A model generated the notes under the pieces. It was not told where the DNA came from and made no database searches. It was given only the letters and a program-made list of their open reading frames with translations. The translations under genes and the position numbers were made by a program. Of a stretch of DNA of 34,171 nt, positions 1 through 9,242 are shown one piece after another. Source of the stretch: Bacteroidota bacterium. GTDB lineage: Bacteria; Bacteroidota; Bacteroidia; Chitinophagales; Chitinophagaceae. The stretch's first letter is position 1; every line of letters begins with the position of its first letter. Location: contig JAFDXH010000259.1 of the NCBI GenBank assembly GCA_018268075.1, positions 1-34,171 of the forward strand, given 5' to 3'.

Positions 1-615
1 CAAAAGGGAACCAATACTAAAACCAGACAGCTTCGCAACTTTGGGATGGCCAATCCTGAAGGATATCGCAAGGCGCTTAGGTTGATGAAATTAGCAGAAA
101 AGTTTAATATTCCAGTTCTTACTTTAATAGATACCCCAGGCGCTTTTCCGGGGGTAGAGGCAGAGGAGCGCGGGCAAGGAGAAGCAATAGCAAGAAATAT
201 ATATGAAATGATACGGCTAAAAGTGCCGGTGGTATGTGTAGTTATTGGCGAAGGTGCCAGTGGTGGCGCTTTGGGTATTGGCGTAGGCGATCGTGTATTA
301 ATGCTTGAAAACTCGTGGTACACAGTTATTTCTCCAGAGAACTGTAGCTCTATATTATGGAGGAGCTGGGCGCAGAAAGAAATTGCAGCCGATCAATTAA
401 AATTAACTTCGGAAAATATGTTTAAATTCGGTCTCGTTGATGGCATTATACCAGAGCCATTGGGGGGTGCCCATTGGAATTATGATGAAGCAGCAGCCAA
501 TTTAAAAAAATATATCAAACCCATTTTTGAAGAACTGAAAGGAATTGACCCTCAGGAAAGAGTCACTCAAAGAATAGAAAAATTTCATAAAATGGGATTT
601 TACGAAGAAACCTGA
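1..615 (+). CDS. accA: Acetyl-CoA carboxylase carboxyltransferase subunit alpha (5' truncated)
   Basis: Carboxyltransferase alpha subunit, which with AccD moves the carboxyl group from biotin carrier protein to acetyl-CoA to make malonyl-CoA for fatty acid synthesis in the cytoplasm. The reading frame is open from the first base of the window, and the residues before the first internal ATG at 46 ([15 protein letters not shown]) match the family, so the gene begins upstream and only about the last 204 codons are here. Visible family motifs are [18 protein letters not shown], the [12 protein letters not shown] segment and the [12 protein letters not shown] oxyanion-type glycine stretch. dapA follows after 21 bases on the same strand, suggesting co-transcription. 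The identification is secure. Confidence 0.97.
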   Translation, partial: QKGTNTKTRQLRNFGMANPEGYRKALRLMKLAEKFNIPVLTLIDTPGAFPGVEAEERGQGEAIARNIYEMIRLKVPVVCVVIGEGASGGALGIGVGDRVLMLENSWYTVISPENCSSILWRSWAQKEIAADQLKLTSENMFKFGLVDGIIPEPLGGAHWNYDEAAANLKKYIKPIFEELKGIDPQERVTQRIEKFHKMGFYEET

Positions 616-636
616 TTTTTAAAAATTATATCAAAC

Positions 637-1521
637 GTGTCACTAAAAAATACATTGCGCGGTACGGGAGTAGCCATCATTACTCCATTTACATCTTCCA
701 AAGATATTGACTTTGATGCACTGGGAAAATTGATACAATACAATATTGACAATGGAGTAAATTATATAGTATCTCTTGGTACTACCGGCGAAACACCTAC
801 CATAAGCCGTGATGAAAAGAAATCAATTGTTGACTTTACTATAAAAATAATAAATGACAGGGTTCCTTTGGTGGTAGGCGTTGGCGGTAATAATACCCAA
901 AATATAATAGAAGGGATGCTGGATATTCCAGAGGGAAAAGTAACTGCCATTCTGAGCAATAGCCCCTATTATAATAAACCATCGCAAGAGGGCATTTTTC
1001 AGCATTATCAATTGATAGCACAGCATGCACCTGTGCCTGTAATTTTATACAATGTGCCGGGCCGTACCGGTAGTAATATCAGTGCTGATACTACTTTAAG
1101 GCTGGCCCACGAGTGTAAGAATATTCAAGGCATAAAAGAAGCAAGTGGCAATATGGTGCAGTGTATGCACATACTGAAAGATTGCCCGCAGGATTTTTTA
1201 GTGGTGAGTGGAGATGATCATGTTACGCTTCCCTTAATTGCCTGTGGCATGGAAGGCGTGATAAGTGTTGCTGCTAATTGCTTTCCCAAAGATTTTTCAG
1301 ATATGGTAAATGCAGCATTAGAAAATAATTTTGAAAAGGCATGCCAGCTTCATTATAAATTATTAGATGGATTAGATTTATTGTTTGTAGAAAATAATCC
1401 TGCCGGTGTAAAAGCATTTTTAGCTGAAATGGGATTAATTCAAAATAGTTTAAGGCTTCCACTTGTACCACTTAGTTCACCCTTTCATGAAAAAGTAAAG
1501 GCTTTTTTAAAAACAATTTAA
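637..1521 (+). CDS. dapA: 4-hydroxy-tetrahydrodipicolinate synthase
   Basis: Condenses pyruvate with aspartate semialdehyde, the first committed step of lysine and diaminopimelate synthesis. At 294 residues it is the usual length for a class I (Schiff-base) aldolase of the DapA family. The GTTGET substrate-binding motif lies near residue 48, the catalytic Tyr is in YNVPGRTG (about residue 138), and the Schiff-base Lys is in GIKEASG (about residue 166). The start is GTG; no in-frame ATG lies nearby, and MSLKNTLRGTGVAIITPF is the expected N terminus. It sits 21 bases after accA and 25 bases before a secreted esterase, probably in one transcription unit. The function is not in doubt. Confidence 0.97.
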   Translation: MSLKNTLRGTGVAIITPFTSSKDIDFDALGKLIQYNIDNGVNYIVSLGTTGETPTISRDEKKSIVDFTIKIINDRVPLVVGVGGNNTQNIIEGMLDIPEGKVTAILSNSPYYNKPSQEGIFQHYQLIAQHAPVPVILYNVPGRTGSNISADTTLRLAHECKNIQGIKEASGNMVQCMHILKDCPQDFLVVSGDDHVTLPLIACGMEGVISVAANCFPKDFSDMVNAALENNFEKACQLHYKLLDGLDLLFVENNPAGVKAFLAEMGLIQNSLRLPLVPLSSPFHEKVKAFLKTI

Positions 1522-1546
1522 TTATTTCATTCAGACAGCGCTTAAA

Positions 1547-2677
1547 TTGAAAAGAAAAATTTTATCAATCCTAACTTTGTTCTTTTTTCAAATACAACTA
1601 AATGTATGTGCACAAAATAGAGTGACTTTTAAAATAATTAGTGAGCCTGCTACCCATTCCAATGACATTAAATATTTAGCAGGAGATATGAATGGATGGG
1701 CAGCCCGGGATTCTTCAAAAATATTTATACAAAATCATCTTTCAATATCCTTGCCATCTGGGAAATATGAATTTAAAATTACAAGAGGCGATTGGTTTAC
1801 AGGTGAATCAGATGCCGCCGGACGGCCCTTAGGAAACAGAAACTTTTCCCTTTTATCAGATACGACAATATTTATTTCAATTGCCGGATGGAATGATGAT
1901 TTTAACAAAAGAGAAGTGATTCCACAGCATACTTCTTCTCAAAATGTACACATAATAGACAGCGCATTCTTTATGCCTCAGCTTAATCGCTACCGTCGCA
2001 TTTGGGTGTATTTACCTCCTGATTATGAAAAGAGGAAAAAAAAATATCCTGTGTTGTATATGCATGACGGGCAAAATCTATTTGACAATGCTACTTCCTA
2101 TTCAGGCGAATGGGGGGTAGATGAATTTCTTGATTCCAATTATAGAAAAAATGGGAAAGAAGTGATTGTAGTAGGTATTGATAACGGCGGCGCATATCGC
2201 ATGAGTGAATATAATCCCTACGTTTTCCAGAATTTTAAAGCAGAGGGCGACAAGTATGTTGATTTCTTGGTAAAAACACTTAAACCATATATTGATAAAA
2301 ATTACCGTACGCTTCCAGGCAAGCAGAATACCTACATTGCGGGAAGTTCTATGGGAGGGTTAATTTCACTTTATGCTGTAATGGATTATCCTTCCATATT
2401 CAAGGCAGCAGGAATTTTTTCTCCCGCCTTTTGGACAGCACCGGCTATGGATTCCCTTGTAATGAAGGATGCATCGAAAGTTCGTTCAAGGTTATTTTTT
2501 TATGCCGGCGGTCAAGAGTCAAAAGCTATGGTAAGCGATATGAAAAAAATAGAAGGGATAATTCAGAAAAAATCGGCTTCAAAAATCTATGAAATAATTG
2601 ACCCTGAAGCGCATCATAATGAGCAGGCTTGGCGAAAGTACTTCCCATTTTTCTATCATTGGGCAATAGAGAATTAA
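1547..2677 (+). CDS. Secreted alpha/beta-hydrolase esterase (enterochelin-esterase/esterase D-like)
   Basis: A 376-residue protein with a Sec signal peptide (residues 1 to about 22, ending in VCAQN). Next comes an immunoglobulin-like region of roughly 95 residues (VTFKIISEP, YLAGDMNGWA) like the E-set/CBM48 modules in front of such esterases. The last part is a PF00756-type alpha/beta hydrolase domain. It shows YMHDGQNLFD, the nucleophile elbow AGSSMGG and a late His-containing stretch (PEAHHNEQAWRK) suited to the triad. The start is TTG directly before a Lys/Arg-rich signal peptide. The natural substrate cannot be told from sequence; acetylxylan, feruloyl and ferric-siderophore esterases share this fold. 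It lies downstream of dapA and convergent with RNase Z. Confidence 0.82.
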   Translation: MKRKILSILTLFFFQIQLNVCAQNRVTFKIISEPATHSNDIKYLAGDMNGWAARDSSKIFIQNHLSISLPSGKYEFKITRGDWFTGESDAAGRPLGNRNFSLLSDTTIFISIAGWNDDFNKREVIPQHTSSQNVHIIDSAFFMPQLNRYRRIWVYLPPDYEKRKKKYPVLYMHDGQNLFDNATSYSGEWGVDEFLDSNYRKNGKEVIVVGIDNGGAYRMSEYNPYVFQNFKAEGDKYVDFLVKTLKPYIDKNYRTLPGKQNTYIAGSSMGGLISLYAVMDYPSIFKAAGIFSPAFWTAPAMDSLVMKDASKVRSRLFFYAGGQESKAMVSDMKKIEGIIQKKSASKIYEIIDPEAHHNEQAWRKYFPFFYHWAIEN

Positions 2678-2753
2678 TACGCTCTTTATTTACTAAAATG
2701 AATACTATATCAGTGCGGTATAAAAACAAAAAAATCTGATGTAGAGAGGATTT

Positions 2754-3653
2754 TTATACAAGATAACTAACACCCTCAAGGGCTACTTCTGTATTTTTAA
2801 AAATTTCGCATGCTTCTTCCCGAAAATTATCCAGCACATCATACATTGATGAAAAATGACCGAGCAACAATCTTTTTGCGCCAGCCTTATGTGCGATAGC
2901 CGCTGCCTGCTTGGAGGTGGAATGGTAGCGTGCAGTGGCTTTAAGTACTTGATCATCAAGATAGGTTGCCTCATGATAAACCATATCTACTTCTTTTATT
3001 TTACTACAGATTGATTCATCATAAACAGTGTCAGCGCAGTAAGCATAGCTTTTAGCTGGCGATGAGGCGAAAGTGAGCTGTTTATTTTTAATGACTTTTT
3101 TTTCAGAAATAAAATCTTCGCCATTTTTCAAGTTTTCAAAAAAGGCTTTGGGTACATTATATTTTTTTAGGGCATCCATATTAAGCTTTCGAGGAAATTT
3201 TTTCTCCTGAAAATAAAATCCCCAGCAAGGAATCCGATGGCTTACCATAAAACTTCTTACAGAAAAATGAGCATCCTCCCATAGTATTTCTTCATTTTGG
3301 ATTATATGAAAAATTAAACGATAAGGTAATTTACTTGCCGATACGGCCAGTTGAATATCAATAATTTCAGAAAGTCCTTCCGGGCTATATACATGAAGGT
3401 CTTGTAATCTATTATTTAAGGCTAAGCTGGTAATCAACCCAATAAGGCCAAAATAATGATCGCCATGTAAGTGGGAAATGAAAATATGATTCAGGTTTTT
3501 CCTTCTTATTTTATAACAATTCATCTGCATCTGAGTGCCCTCGCCACAGTCCACCAAAAATGTGTGTTCTGTAGTTTGCACAATTTGTGAAGTAGGGTGC
3601 CGGTCATGAGCTGGTATGGCAGAGTTATTACCTAATATAGTTACTGCAATCAA
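2754..3653 (-). CDS. rnz: Ribonuclease Z
   Basis: Metallo-beta-lactamase-fold endoribonuclease that trims the 3' trailer of tRNA precursors. This matters here because the one tRNA in the window lacks an encoded CCA. At 299 residues it is the short bacterial form (RNase Z-S). The zinc motif HLHGDH is in FISHLHGDHYFGL, with DCGEGTQMQM before it, YHEATY and HSTSKQAA later, and the final GHFSS motif in LLLGHFSSMYD. ATG start (MIAVTILGNNSAIPAHDRHPTSQ). A STAS protein gene lies 41 bases upstream on the same strand, a pairing I take to be recurrent in Bacteroidota. Confidence 0.96.
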   Translation of the reverse strand: MIAVTILGNNSAIPAHDRHPTSQIVQTTEHTFLVDCGEGTQMQMNCYKIRRKNLNHIFISHLHGDHYFGLIGLITSLALNNRLQDLHVYSPEGLSEIIDIQLAVSASKLPYRLIFHIIQNEEILWEDAHFSVRSFMVSHRIPCWGFYFQEKKFPRKLNMDALKKYNVPKAFFENLKNGEDFISEKKVIKNKQLTFASSPAKSYAYCADTVYDESICSKIKEVDMVYHEATYLDDQVLKATARYHSTSKQAAAIAHKAGAKRLLLGHFSSMYDVLDNFREEACEIFKNTEVALEGVSYLV

Positions 3654-3694
3654 AATGTTTTGTTTGGGGTGTCAATAAAGTAAAGTATAATTTT

Positions 3695-4063
3695 TTAAGA
3701 AAACAACTCTCTTTCTATTTCTTCCATTTGCACTATGTCGCAGGCTTCACTTTCAGTGGGCGTTGTGTTCATCTGTTCTAAAAATCCATTTTCTTCAAGA
3801 AAAGCTTCTACGGCTTGCTGCATACAACATATAACCAAAGAACGCTTCAGGTCATAAAATTTTTGTTGAATTTCCAGTAACATTTCTGCAGTAAGGCTAT
3901 TTAAAGATGAAAGGGATTCGAGATTCAAAACAATATTCGAAGCCGGCTCAGATAAATATTTTAGCAGTAAAACCTGTAGCTCTACTGTCATATTAGCAGA
4001 CAATTCTACCTCTTTCAGACTAATAATGTGTAATATTTCTTTGGTACTAATTTTGAAATTCAT
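3695..4063 (-). CDS. STAS-domain protein (anti-sigma-factor-antagonist-like), degenerate phosphosite
   Basis: A 122-residue single-domain protein. Residues 20 to 100 show the STAS fold pattern: a hydrophobic strand IVLNL, an amphipathic helix TAEMLLEIQQKF, and a second strand SLVICCM. The segment that in SpoIIAA-type antagonists reads DSSG aligns as NSLT, so the serine normally phosphorylated by an anti-sigma kinase is Leu. Such a protein may act as a non-switchable scaffold or have an unrelated partner. It precedes rnz by 41 bases and is probably co-transcribed with it. A TATCTTTG box on this strand lies about 40 bases upstream of the ATG. The specific role is unknown. Confidence 0.7.
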   Translation of the reverse strand: MNFKISTKEILHIISLKEVELSANMTVELQVLLLKYLSEPASNIVLNLESLSSLNSLTAEMLLEIQQKFYDLKRSLVICCMQQAVEAFLEENGFLEQMNTTPTESEACDIVQMEEIERELFS

Positions 4064-4104
4064 ATTTCGTCGTTATAAAGTATGCTAAAAATAGGGGACA
4101 AAGC

Positions 4105-4112
4105 CAAAGATA
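4105..4112 (-). promoter_or_regulatory. Candidate -7 box for the STAS/rnz unit
   Basis: Reads TATCTTTG on the minus strand, an exact match to the Bacteroidota TAnnTTTG box, about 41 bases before the STAS start codon. I do not see a matching TTTG at the usual distance further upstream, so only the proximal element is supported. Confidence 0.4.
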
Positions 4113-4299
4113 TTAAAAACAAAAATCATTTTATACCTGACTGGAAAAATGAATAAATGAAATGTTCAAATTTTAAAATTTAGTAACCTGTTTTATTTTA
4201 ACCTTTATTTAAAGGCGTTTTCAACACACTGTGCATTCTTTATTTCGTACTTTAATTAATTATATTCTTTATTATTGTATAGTATTAAATTCATTATAA

Positions 4300-6837
4300 A
4301 TGGACAACAATTTTTCAACTCAGGTAAAAGAAATTATTTCTTACAGCAGAGAAGAGGCATTAAGGCTGGGTAATGATTTCATAGGTACAGAACATTTGGT
4401 GCTGGGCCTAATCCGAGACGGCGATAATACAGCTATGAAAATTCTTAAATCCCTGAATGTAGATGTGTATGAATTGAGGAAGGAAATAGAGCTGGCGGTA
4501 AAAGATAAAACCGGTAAAAATATTTCCAACATCAATTCACTGCCATTGACCAAGCAGGCCGAGAAAGTAATTCGCATTACTGTGCTGGAGGCTAAAACCA
4601 ATAAAAGCCCAATGGTGGAAAGTGAGCATTTGCTTCTATCCATTTTAAAAAATAAGGAGAATATTGCCACACAGATTTTAAATCAATTTGATGTGGACTA
4701 TGATATGTTTAAGAGTGAACTAGGGTTTGTAAAAACAGACACCAAAGCAGAATATCAAGATGAAGAAAATGAAGAATTTGAAGAAGAGAAAAAATCTTAT
4801 TCTCAGCAACGGCCTGCAAAGGGCACTTCCTCACAAGCAAAATCAAAAACTCCGGTATTAGACAATTTTGGACGTGATATTACACGCCTTGCAGAAATGG
4901 GCAACCTGGATCCTATAGTAGGGCGCGAAACCGAAATAGAAAGAGTATCTCAGATACTTAGCAGGCGCAAAAAAAATAACCCTATTCTGATTGGTGAACC
5001 TGGGGTGGGCAAAACGGCCATAGTAGAAGGATTAGCACTCCGGATAGTGCAAAGAAAAGTGAGTCGTGTTTTATTTGATAAAAGGGTCATTTCTCTTGAT
5101 CTCGCTGCTTTAGTAGCGGGCACCAAATACCGTGGTCAATTTGAAGAAAGAATGAAGGCCATCATGAATGAGTTGGAAAAAAACCGTGATGTAATTTTAT
5201 TTATTGATGAAATACATACCATCATAGGCGCGGGCGGTGCCAGTGGGTCTTTAGATGCTTCTAATATATTTAAGCCGGCTTTGGCCCGTGGCGAACTGCA
5301 ATGCATTGGCGCTTCTACACTGGATGAATATCGTATGTATATTGAAAAAGATGGGGCTCTTGATCGCCGTTTTCAAAAGGTAATGGTAGAGCAGCCAAGT
5401 GTAGAAGAAACCATTGAAATTCTTAATAATATAAAAGGGAAGTATGAAGATTACCACAATGTGATATACGATAATGAAGCCATTGAAGCTTGCGTAAAAT
5501 TAAGTGACCGGTATATGACCGACCGCCTTTTGCCTGATAAAGCTATTGATGTACTTGATGAGGTAGGCGCCCGCGTACATTTGAAAAATATAAATGTTCC
5601 GGAGGAAGTAATCGAACTGGAGAAAAAAATAGATGACATTAAAAATGAAAAAAATAAAGTTGTAAAAAGTCAGCGGTTTGAAGAAGCGGCCTCACTTCGC
5701 GATACAGAGAAGCGACTACAGGAAAATCTGGAGAAGGCAAAAAATGATTGGGAGGAAGAAAGCAAACACAAACGATTCCCGATAAATGAAGAGGCTATAG
5801 CAGAAGTAGTGAGTATGATGACAGGAATACCTGTAAAAAGAATGGTGCAGGAAGAAACCGTAAAACTGAGGAAGATGGGCGAAGACCTCACCTCATCAGT
5901 AGTTGGGCAGGCTGAAGCCATTCAAAAAGTTGTAAAGGCTATTCAAAGAAATAGGGTAGGATTGAAGGACCCCAAAAAACCAATTGGGAGTTTCATTTTT
6001 CTCGGCCCTACAGGTGTGGGTAAAACAGAACTGGCCCGATCACTTGCGCGATATATGTTTGATAGTGATGATTCACTTATAAGAATTGACATGAGTGAGT
6101 ATATGGAAAAATTTACTGTGTCAAGGCTTATCGGCGCCCCTCCGGGGTATGTAGGATATGAAGAAGGAGGCCAACTTACTGAAAAGGTAAGACGTAAACC
6201 CTACTCTGTAATCCTATTAGATGAAATTGAAAAAGCACATCCTGATATTTATAATATCCTGCTACAGGTGCTTGATGATGGCCAACTTACAGATGGTTTA
6301 GGGAGAAAGGTAGATTTTAAGAACACGCTTATCATCATGACCTCCAATATTGGTGCACGACAGTTAAAAGATTTTGGTGAAGGGGTAGGATTTACAACTG
6401 CCGCCCGAATTCAGAATGCAGAAGAGAACAATAAAGCAGTAATCGAAAAGGCGCTCAAAAGAACTTTTAGCCCGGAATTTTTGAACAGGATTGATGATGT
6501 GGTTATTTTTAATCAGCTAACAGAAGAGAATATCTATTCCATCATAGATATCCTGATGAAAGGTGTTACAAAAAGACTGGATAGCCTTGGGCTAAAGCTT
6601 GAATTGAAAGAGAACGCAAAAAAGTTTATTTCTGAAAAAGGATATGATTCACAGTTTGGTGCCAGGCCATTACATAGAGCTATTCAAAAATACCTTGAAG
6701 ATCCGCTGGCCGAAGAAATTTTAAATATGAATGTAAAAGGCGGTGACCTGCTCGTGGCAAGTCTTGATGAAGAAAATGGTAAGATTGTATTTGAAATTAA
6801 AAAGGAGACCAAAAAGGGGAAAGCATCTGAAGTATAA
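4300..6837 (+). CDS. clpC: ATP-dependent Clp protease ATP-binding subunit ClpC
   Basis: AAA+ unfoldase (Hsp100) that feeds substrates to ClpP. Domain order across 845 residues: two Clp_N repeats (1 to about 145), an acidic low-complexity linker (about 150 to 185), and a first AAA+ module with Walker A GEPGVGKT (about residue 232) and Walker [14 protein letters not shown]-type middle segment follows ([17 protein letters not shown], about 455 to 470), which marks ClpC rather than ClpB. The second AAA+ module has Walker A GPTGVGKT (about residue 569). The tripeptide VGF in [10 protein letters not shown] (about residue 695) is the expected ClpP-docking loop. A strong rho-independent terminator follows the stop codon. 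No CtsR or McsA/McsB gene lies next to it, unlike in Firmicutes. Confidence 0.96.
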   Translation: MDNNFSTQVKEIISYSREEALRLGNDFIGTEHLVLGLIRDGDNTAMKILKSLNVDVYELRKEIELAVKDKTGKNISNINSLPLTKQAEKVIRITVLEAKTNKSPMVESEHLLLSILKNKENIATQILNQFDVDYDMFKSELGFVKTDTKAEYQDEENEEFEEEKKSYSQQRPAKGTSSQAKSKTPVLDNFGRDITRLAEMGNLDPIVGRETEIERVSQILSRRKKNNPILIGEPGVGKTAIVEGLALRIVQRKVSRVLFDKRVISLDLAALVAGTKYRGQFEERMKAIMNELEKNRDVILFIDEIHTIIGAGGASGSLDASNIFKPALARGELQCIGASTLDEYRMYIEKDGALDRRFQKVMVEQPSVEETIEILNNIKGKYEDYHNVIYDNEAIEACVKLSDRYMTDRLLPDKAIDVLDEVGARVHLKNINVPEEVIELEKKIDDIKNEKNKVVKSQRFEEAASLRDTEKRLQENLEKAKNDWEEESKHKRFPINEEAIAEVVSMMTGIPVKRMVQEETVKLRKMGEDLTSSVVGQAEAIQKVVKAIQRNRVGLKDPKKPIGSFIFLGPTGVGKTELARSLARYMFDSDDSLIRIDMSEYMEKFTVSRLIGAPPGYVGYEEGGQLTEKVRRKPYSVILLDEIEKAHPDIYNILLQVLDDGQLTDGLGRKVDFKNTLIIMTSNIGARQLKDFGEGVGFTTAARIQNAEENNKAVIEKALKRTFSPEFLNRIDDVVIFNQLTEENIYSIIDILMKGVTKRLDSLGLKLELKENAKKFISEKGYDSQFGARPLHRAIQKYLEDPLAEEILNMNVKGGDLLVASLDEENGKIVFEIKKETKKGKASEV

Positions 6838-6855
6838 AATTTTATAGTACTATTT

Positions 6856-6887
6856 AATGCCCGGCTGTATAGCCGGGTATTTTTTTT
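6856..6887 (+). terminator. Rho-independent terminator of clpC
   Basis: A stem of seven perfect pairs (CCCGGCT/AGCCGGG, 6860-6866 with 6871-6877) around a GTAT loop is extended by a G-T wobble and three A/T pairs. It runs straight into eight T (6880-6887). It starts 19 bases after the clpC stop and is the clearest terminator in the window. Confidence 0.9.
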
Positions 6888-6928
6888 GAAAAAATGTGCC
6901 AAATTGGAGAGTAGTAGAAATTCTACGA

Positions 6929-6959
6929 TTTGTAAAAGAAAAATAGCCAATTACTTTTG
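6929..6959 (+). promoter_or_regulatory. Candidate promoter of cmk
   Basis: TTTG at 6929-6932, a 19-base spacer, then TACTTTTG at 6952-6959. Both elements and the spacing fit the Bacteroidota primary-sigma consensus (TTTG, about 19-21 bases, TAnnTTTG). It lies between the clpC terminator and the cmk ATG at 6995, giving a predicted leader of roughly 28 bases. Confidence 0.6.
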
Positions 6960-6994
6960 CTACATACTTTTTTTTTCATCACTTTTGTAGTTCG

Positions 6995-7687
6995 ATGATT
7001 CCCAAAATTATTATAACAATTGATGGATTTTCCTCCTGTGGAAAAAGTACACTTGCAAAGCAACTTGCCAGAAAATTAGGTTATGCATATATTGATAGTG
7101 GAGCTATGTATCGTGCTATCACGCTTTATTTTGTGAGAAACAATGTGGATCTTTCTAACGTAGCTGAAATAAAATCAGCGCTGGAAAATATTAGTTTGGA
7201 ATTTATTGTAAATCCAAAAAATGAACACTCCGAAATATACCTTAATGGCGAAAACGTTGAATACATAATCCGGGATCTGGTGGTGGCCGAAAAAGTATCA
7301 GAAGTAGCTGCACTGAAGGACGTAAGAACCTTTGCCGTAGCCGCGCAGCAGCAAATGGGAAAGGAAAGGGGTATTGTGATGGATGGCCGGGATATTGGCA
7401 CTACGGTATTTCCGCATGCAGCGGTAAAGATCTTTATGGTAGCAGATGAAGCCGTGCGTGTAGAGAGAAGGTTTACCGAAATGTTTGAAAAAAATCCAAA
7501 TATTGATCTGGATGAAGTGAAAAATAATATTGCACTTCGGGATTATATTGATTCTAATAGAAAAATAAGCCCCTTGAGGCAAGCGCCTGATGCGGTTTTG
7601 CTTGACAATACAAACCTCTCTCAAAAGGAACAATTGGATTTTGCCTTAAAACTGGTGCATGATCAATTTGAGCCGGTAGCAAAGTGA
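6995..7687 (+). CDS. cmk: Cytidylate kinase
   Basis: Phosphorylates CMP and dCMP to the diphosphates using ATP. At 230 residues it has the normal length. The P-loop GFSSCGKST starts near residue 11. The CMP-binding DSGAMYRAIT follows near residue 35, and the DGRDIGTTVFP motif and the arginine-rich lid (RRFTEM, SNRKISPLRQAPDAVLLDNT) are present. ATG start at a position matching the family (MIPKIIITIDGFSSCGKST). It has its own promoter after the clpC terminator, and its stop lies 10 bases from the end of the convergent S1-domain gene. Confidence 0.96.
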   Translation: MIPKIIITIDGFSSCGKSTLAKQLARKLGYAYIDSGAMYRAITLYFVRNNVDLSNVAEIKSALENISLEFIVNPKNEHSEIYLNGENVEYIIRDLVVAEKVSEVAALKDVRTFAVAAQQQMGKERGIVMDGRDIGTTVFPHAAVKIFMVADEAVRVERRFTEMFEKNPNIDLDEVKNNIALRDYIDSNRKISPLRQAPDAVLLDNTNLSQKEQLDFALKLVHDQFEPVAK

Positions 7688-7697
7688 TGGATTGCAA

Positions 7698-8534
7698 TTA
7701 ATCCTGATCCAATCTTTGAATTCCTGCTTTTGCAAATACAATCTTCTTTTGCTTATACAGGTTCCCCAATGCCATCTTAAAGCTCTTTTTGCTCATACCA
7801 AAGTATTTATAAATATCCTCCGGTTCAGAACGATCATTAAAAGGAAGGTAATTGTCATTATCTGCTAAAAGCCGCAATATTTTTTCAGTTTCATTTTCTA
7901 TTCTGGAATATCCTGGTTTTCCGGCTGCAACATCTATCTTATTTTCAGGAAGGATATTTTTAATAAAGCCTGAAAAGGTATCACCTATCAAAATGTCTCT
8001 GTATATTTCATTATTATGCAGTATGCCTTTGTGCTGATTATTAATGATTACTTCGTAGCCAATATCTGTTTGCCTGTACACCAATAGTTTTACTTCTTCG
8101 AGAGGCTTGATGGTCAGGTTTTCATTGGATAGAAAGGGCTCTAATTTTTCAGTTCCTATCAGGCGCCCTGTTTTTTCGTCCATAATTATTTTTACCAAGT
8201 ATTCGCCTCCGGTGTACATCACACTTTTTATTTTTGATTTTGGTACAAACAAGTCCTTCATAAGGCCCCAATCCAGGAATGCGCCCTGATGGGTTACATT
8301 CACTGCCTTTAATTTTACTATTTCACCCAACACACCCAGTGGCTTTTGTGTGGTGGCAATAGGCCGGTCTTCCCCGTCATGATACAGAAAAACAGTCAAT
8401 TCGTCACCGATTTTACTACCTTTTGGTACAAATCTTTTTGGAAGCAAAATGCCTTCAGCGCCATCATCCATGAACACACCCATTTCTTTTTCCTTTAGAA
8501 TCTTAAGATTATTGTATTCACCTATTTTTACCAT
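7698..8534 (-). CDS. CvfB/YitL-type S1 RNA-binding protein
   Basis: A 278-residue member of the CvfB family (conserved virulence factor B; YitL in Bacillus). It has tandem S1-like beta-barrel modules (about residues 1-65, 66-140 and 145-210), with S1-type segments such as GAFLDWGLMKDLFVPKSKI and GDTFSGFIKNILPENKIDV. The C-terminal winged helix (about 220-278) contains DIYKYFGMSKKSFKMALGNLYKQ. In Staphylococcus CvfB binds RNA and affects virulence gene expression; the role in Bacteroidota is not known, and binding of RNA here is inferred from the domains. It is convergent with cmk and divergent from the pseudouridine synthase gene. Confidence 0.85.
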   Translation of the reverse strand: MVKIGEYNNLKILKEKEMGVFMDDGAEGILLPKRFVPKGSKIGDELTVFLYHDGEDRPIATTQKPLGVLGEIVKLKAVNVTHQGAFLDWGLMKDLFVPKSKIKSVMYTGGEYLVKIIMDEKTGRLIGTEKLEPFLSNENLTIKPLEEVKLLVYRQTDIGYEVIINNQHKGILHNNEIYRDILIGDTFSGFIKNILPENKIDVAAGKPGYSRIENETEKILRLLADNDNYLPFNDRSEPEDIYKYFGMSKKSFKMALGNLYKQKKIVFAKAGIQRLDQD

Positions 8535-8597
8535 ATTGCCTGATTAAAGTAAATTTAAAACTCTTTTTAGAATTTAAATAAATGTATTATAAATAGA

Positions 8598-9209
8598 ATG
8601 GGTTCTCTGACAAATAAATATTTTTTATTAAATAAACCTGTGAATATGGTTTCACAGTTTGTAAGCCCCCACAAGGTACCTTTACTGGCAGATTTAAATT
8701 ATCAATTTCCTAAAGACATTCATGCAATAGGTAGATTAGATAGCAACTCTGAAGGACTATTATTACTTACCACAAATAAAAATATCACCCGCTTGTTATT
8801 TTCTTCAAAACAGCCCCATAAACGTGTATATCTTGTGCAGGTAAATAAAGCGGTAAGTGAAGAAAATCTTTTTCGGTTGCGCAATGGCGTTAGTATAAAG
8901 GTAAAGGAAGGTCAGTACTATATTACGCCTGCCTGCGATGTGCAAATTTGTAAAGATCCATCAACTTTTTTTTCAATAATACCTACGGGAAACTATTATG
9001 GAGTGCATACCTGGTTGCTGATTACTTTGTATGAAGGTAAGTTCAGGCAAGTAAGAAAGATGATGTATGCTATTAATCATCGTTGTAAAAGGCTTATCAG
9101 AATTAGCATTGAGGATTTAAATGTAAAAGGAATATTGCCCGGTGAAATTAAAGAAATCAGCGAAGATGAATTTTTCAGCAAACTGCATCTTGAAAATGAT
9201 TGCAATTGA
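8598..9209 (+). CDS. RluE-like rRNA pseudouridine synthase (no S4 domain)
   Basis: A 203-residue RsuA/RluE-family enzyme that isomerises a uridine in rRNA. It starts directly with the catalytic domain: the opening strand KYFLLNKPVNMVSQF, then IHAIGRLDSNSEGLLLLTTN with the catalytic Asp, and the late EGKFRQVRKMMYAINH motif. There is no N-terminal S4 RNA-binding domain, as in E. coli RluE, which modifies U2457 of 23S rRNA. RluE is the closest assignment, but the target base cannot be read from sequence. It is divergent from the CvfB-like gene (63-base gap) and convergent with the exonuclease gene. Confidence 0.85.
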   Translation: MGSLTNKYFLLNKPVNMVSQFVSPHKVPLLADLNYQFPKDIHAIGRLDSNSEGLLLLTTNKNITRLLFSSKQPHKRVYLVQVNKAVSEENLFRLRNGVSIKVKEGQYYITPACDVQICKDPSTFFSIIPTGNYYGVHTWLLITLYEGKFRQVRKMMYAINHRCKRLIRISIEDLNVKGILPGEIKEISEDEFFSKLHLENDCN

Positions 9210-9242
9210 GTTAAATAAAATAATTGAATATTCGCAATCATT
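9195..9242. terminator. Inverted repeat across a convergent junction, possible bidirectional terminator
   Basis: AATGATTGC (9195-9203) pairs perfectly with GCAATCATT (9234-9242) across a 30-base AT-rich loop. The repeat covers the last codons of the pseudouridine synthase gene and reaches the stop codon of the convergent exonuclease gene. It is AT-rich and has no clean T-tract, so terminator function is only suggested by position. Confidence 0.3.

Noticed and set aside
8107-8289. Short reading frames on the strand opposite the CvfB-like gene, and similar ones opposite other genes
   Set aside because: They are antisense shadows of well-supported coding regions, with low-complexity or unrecognisable translations.
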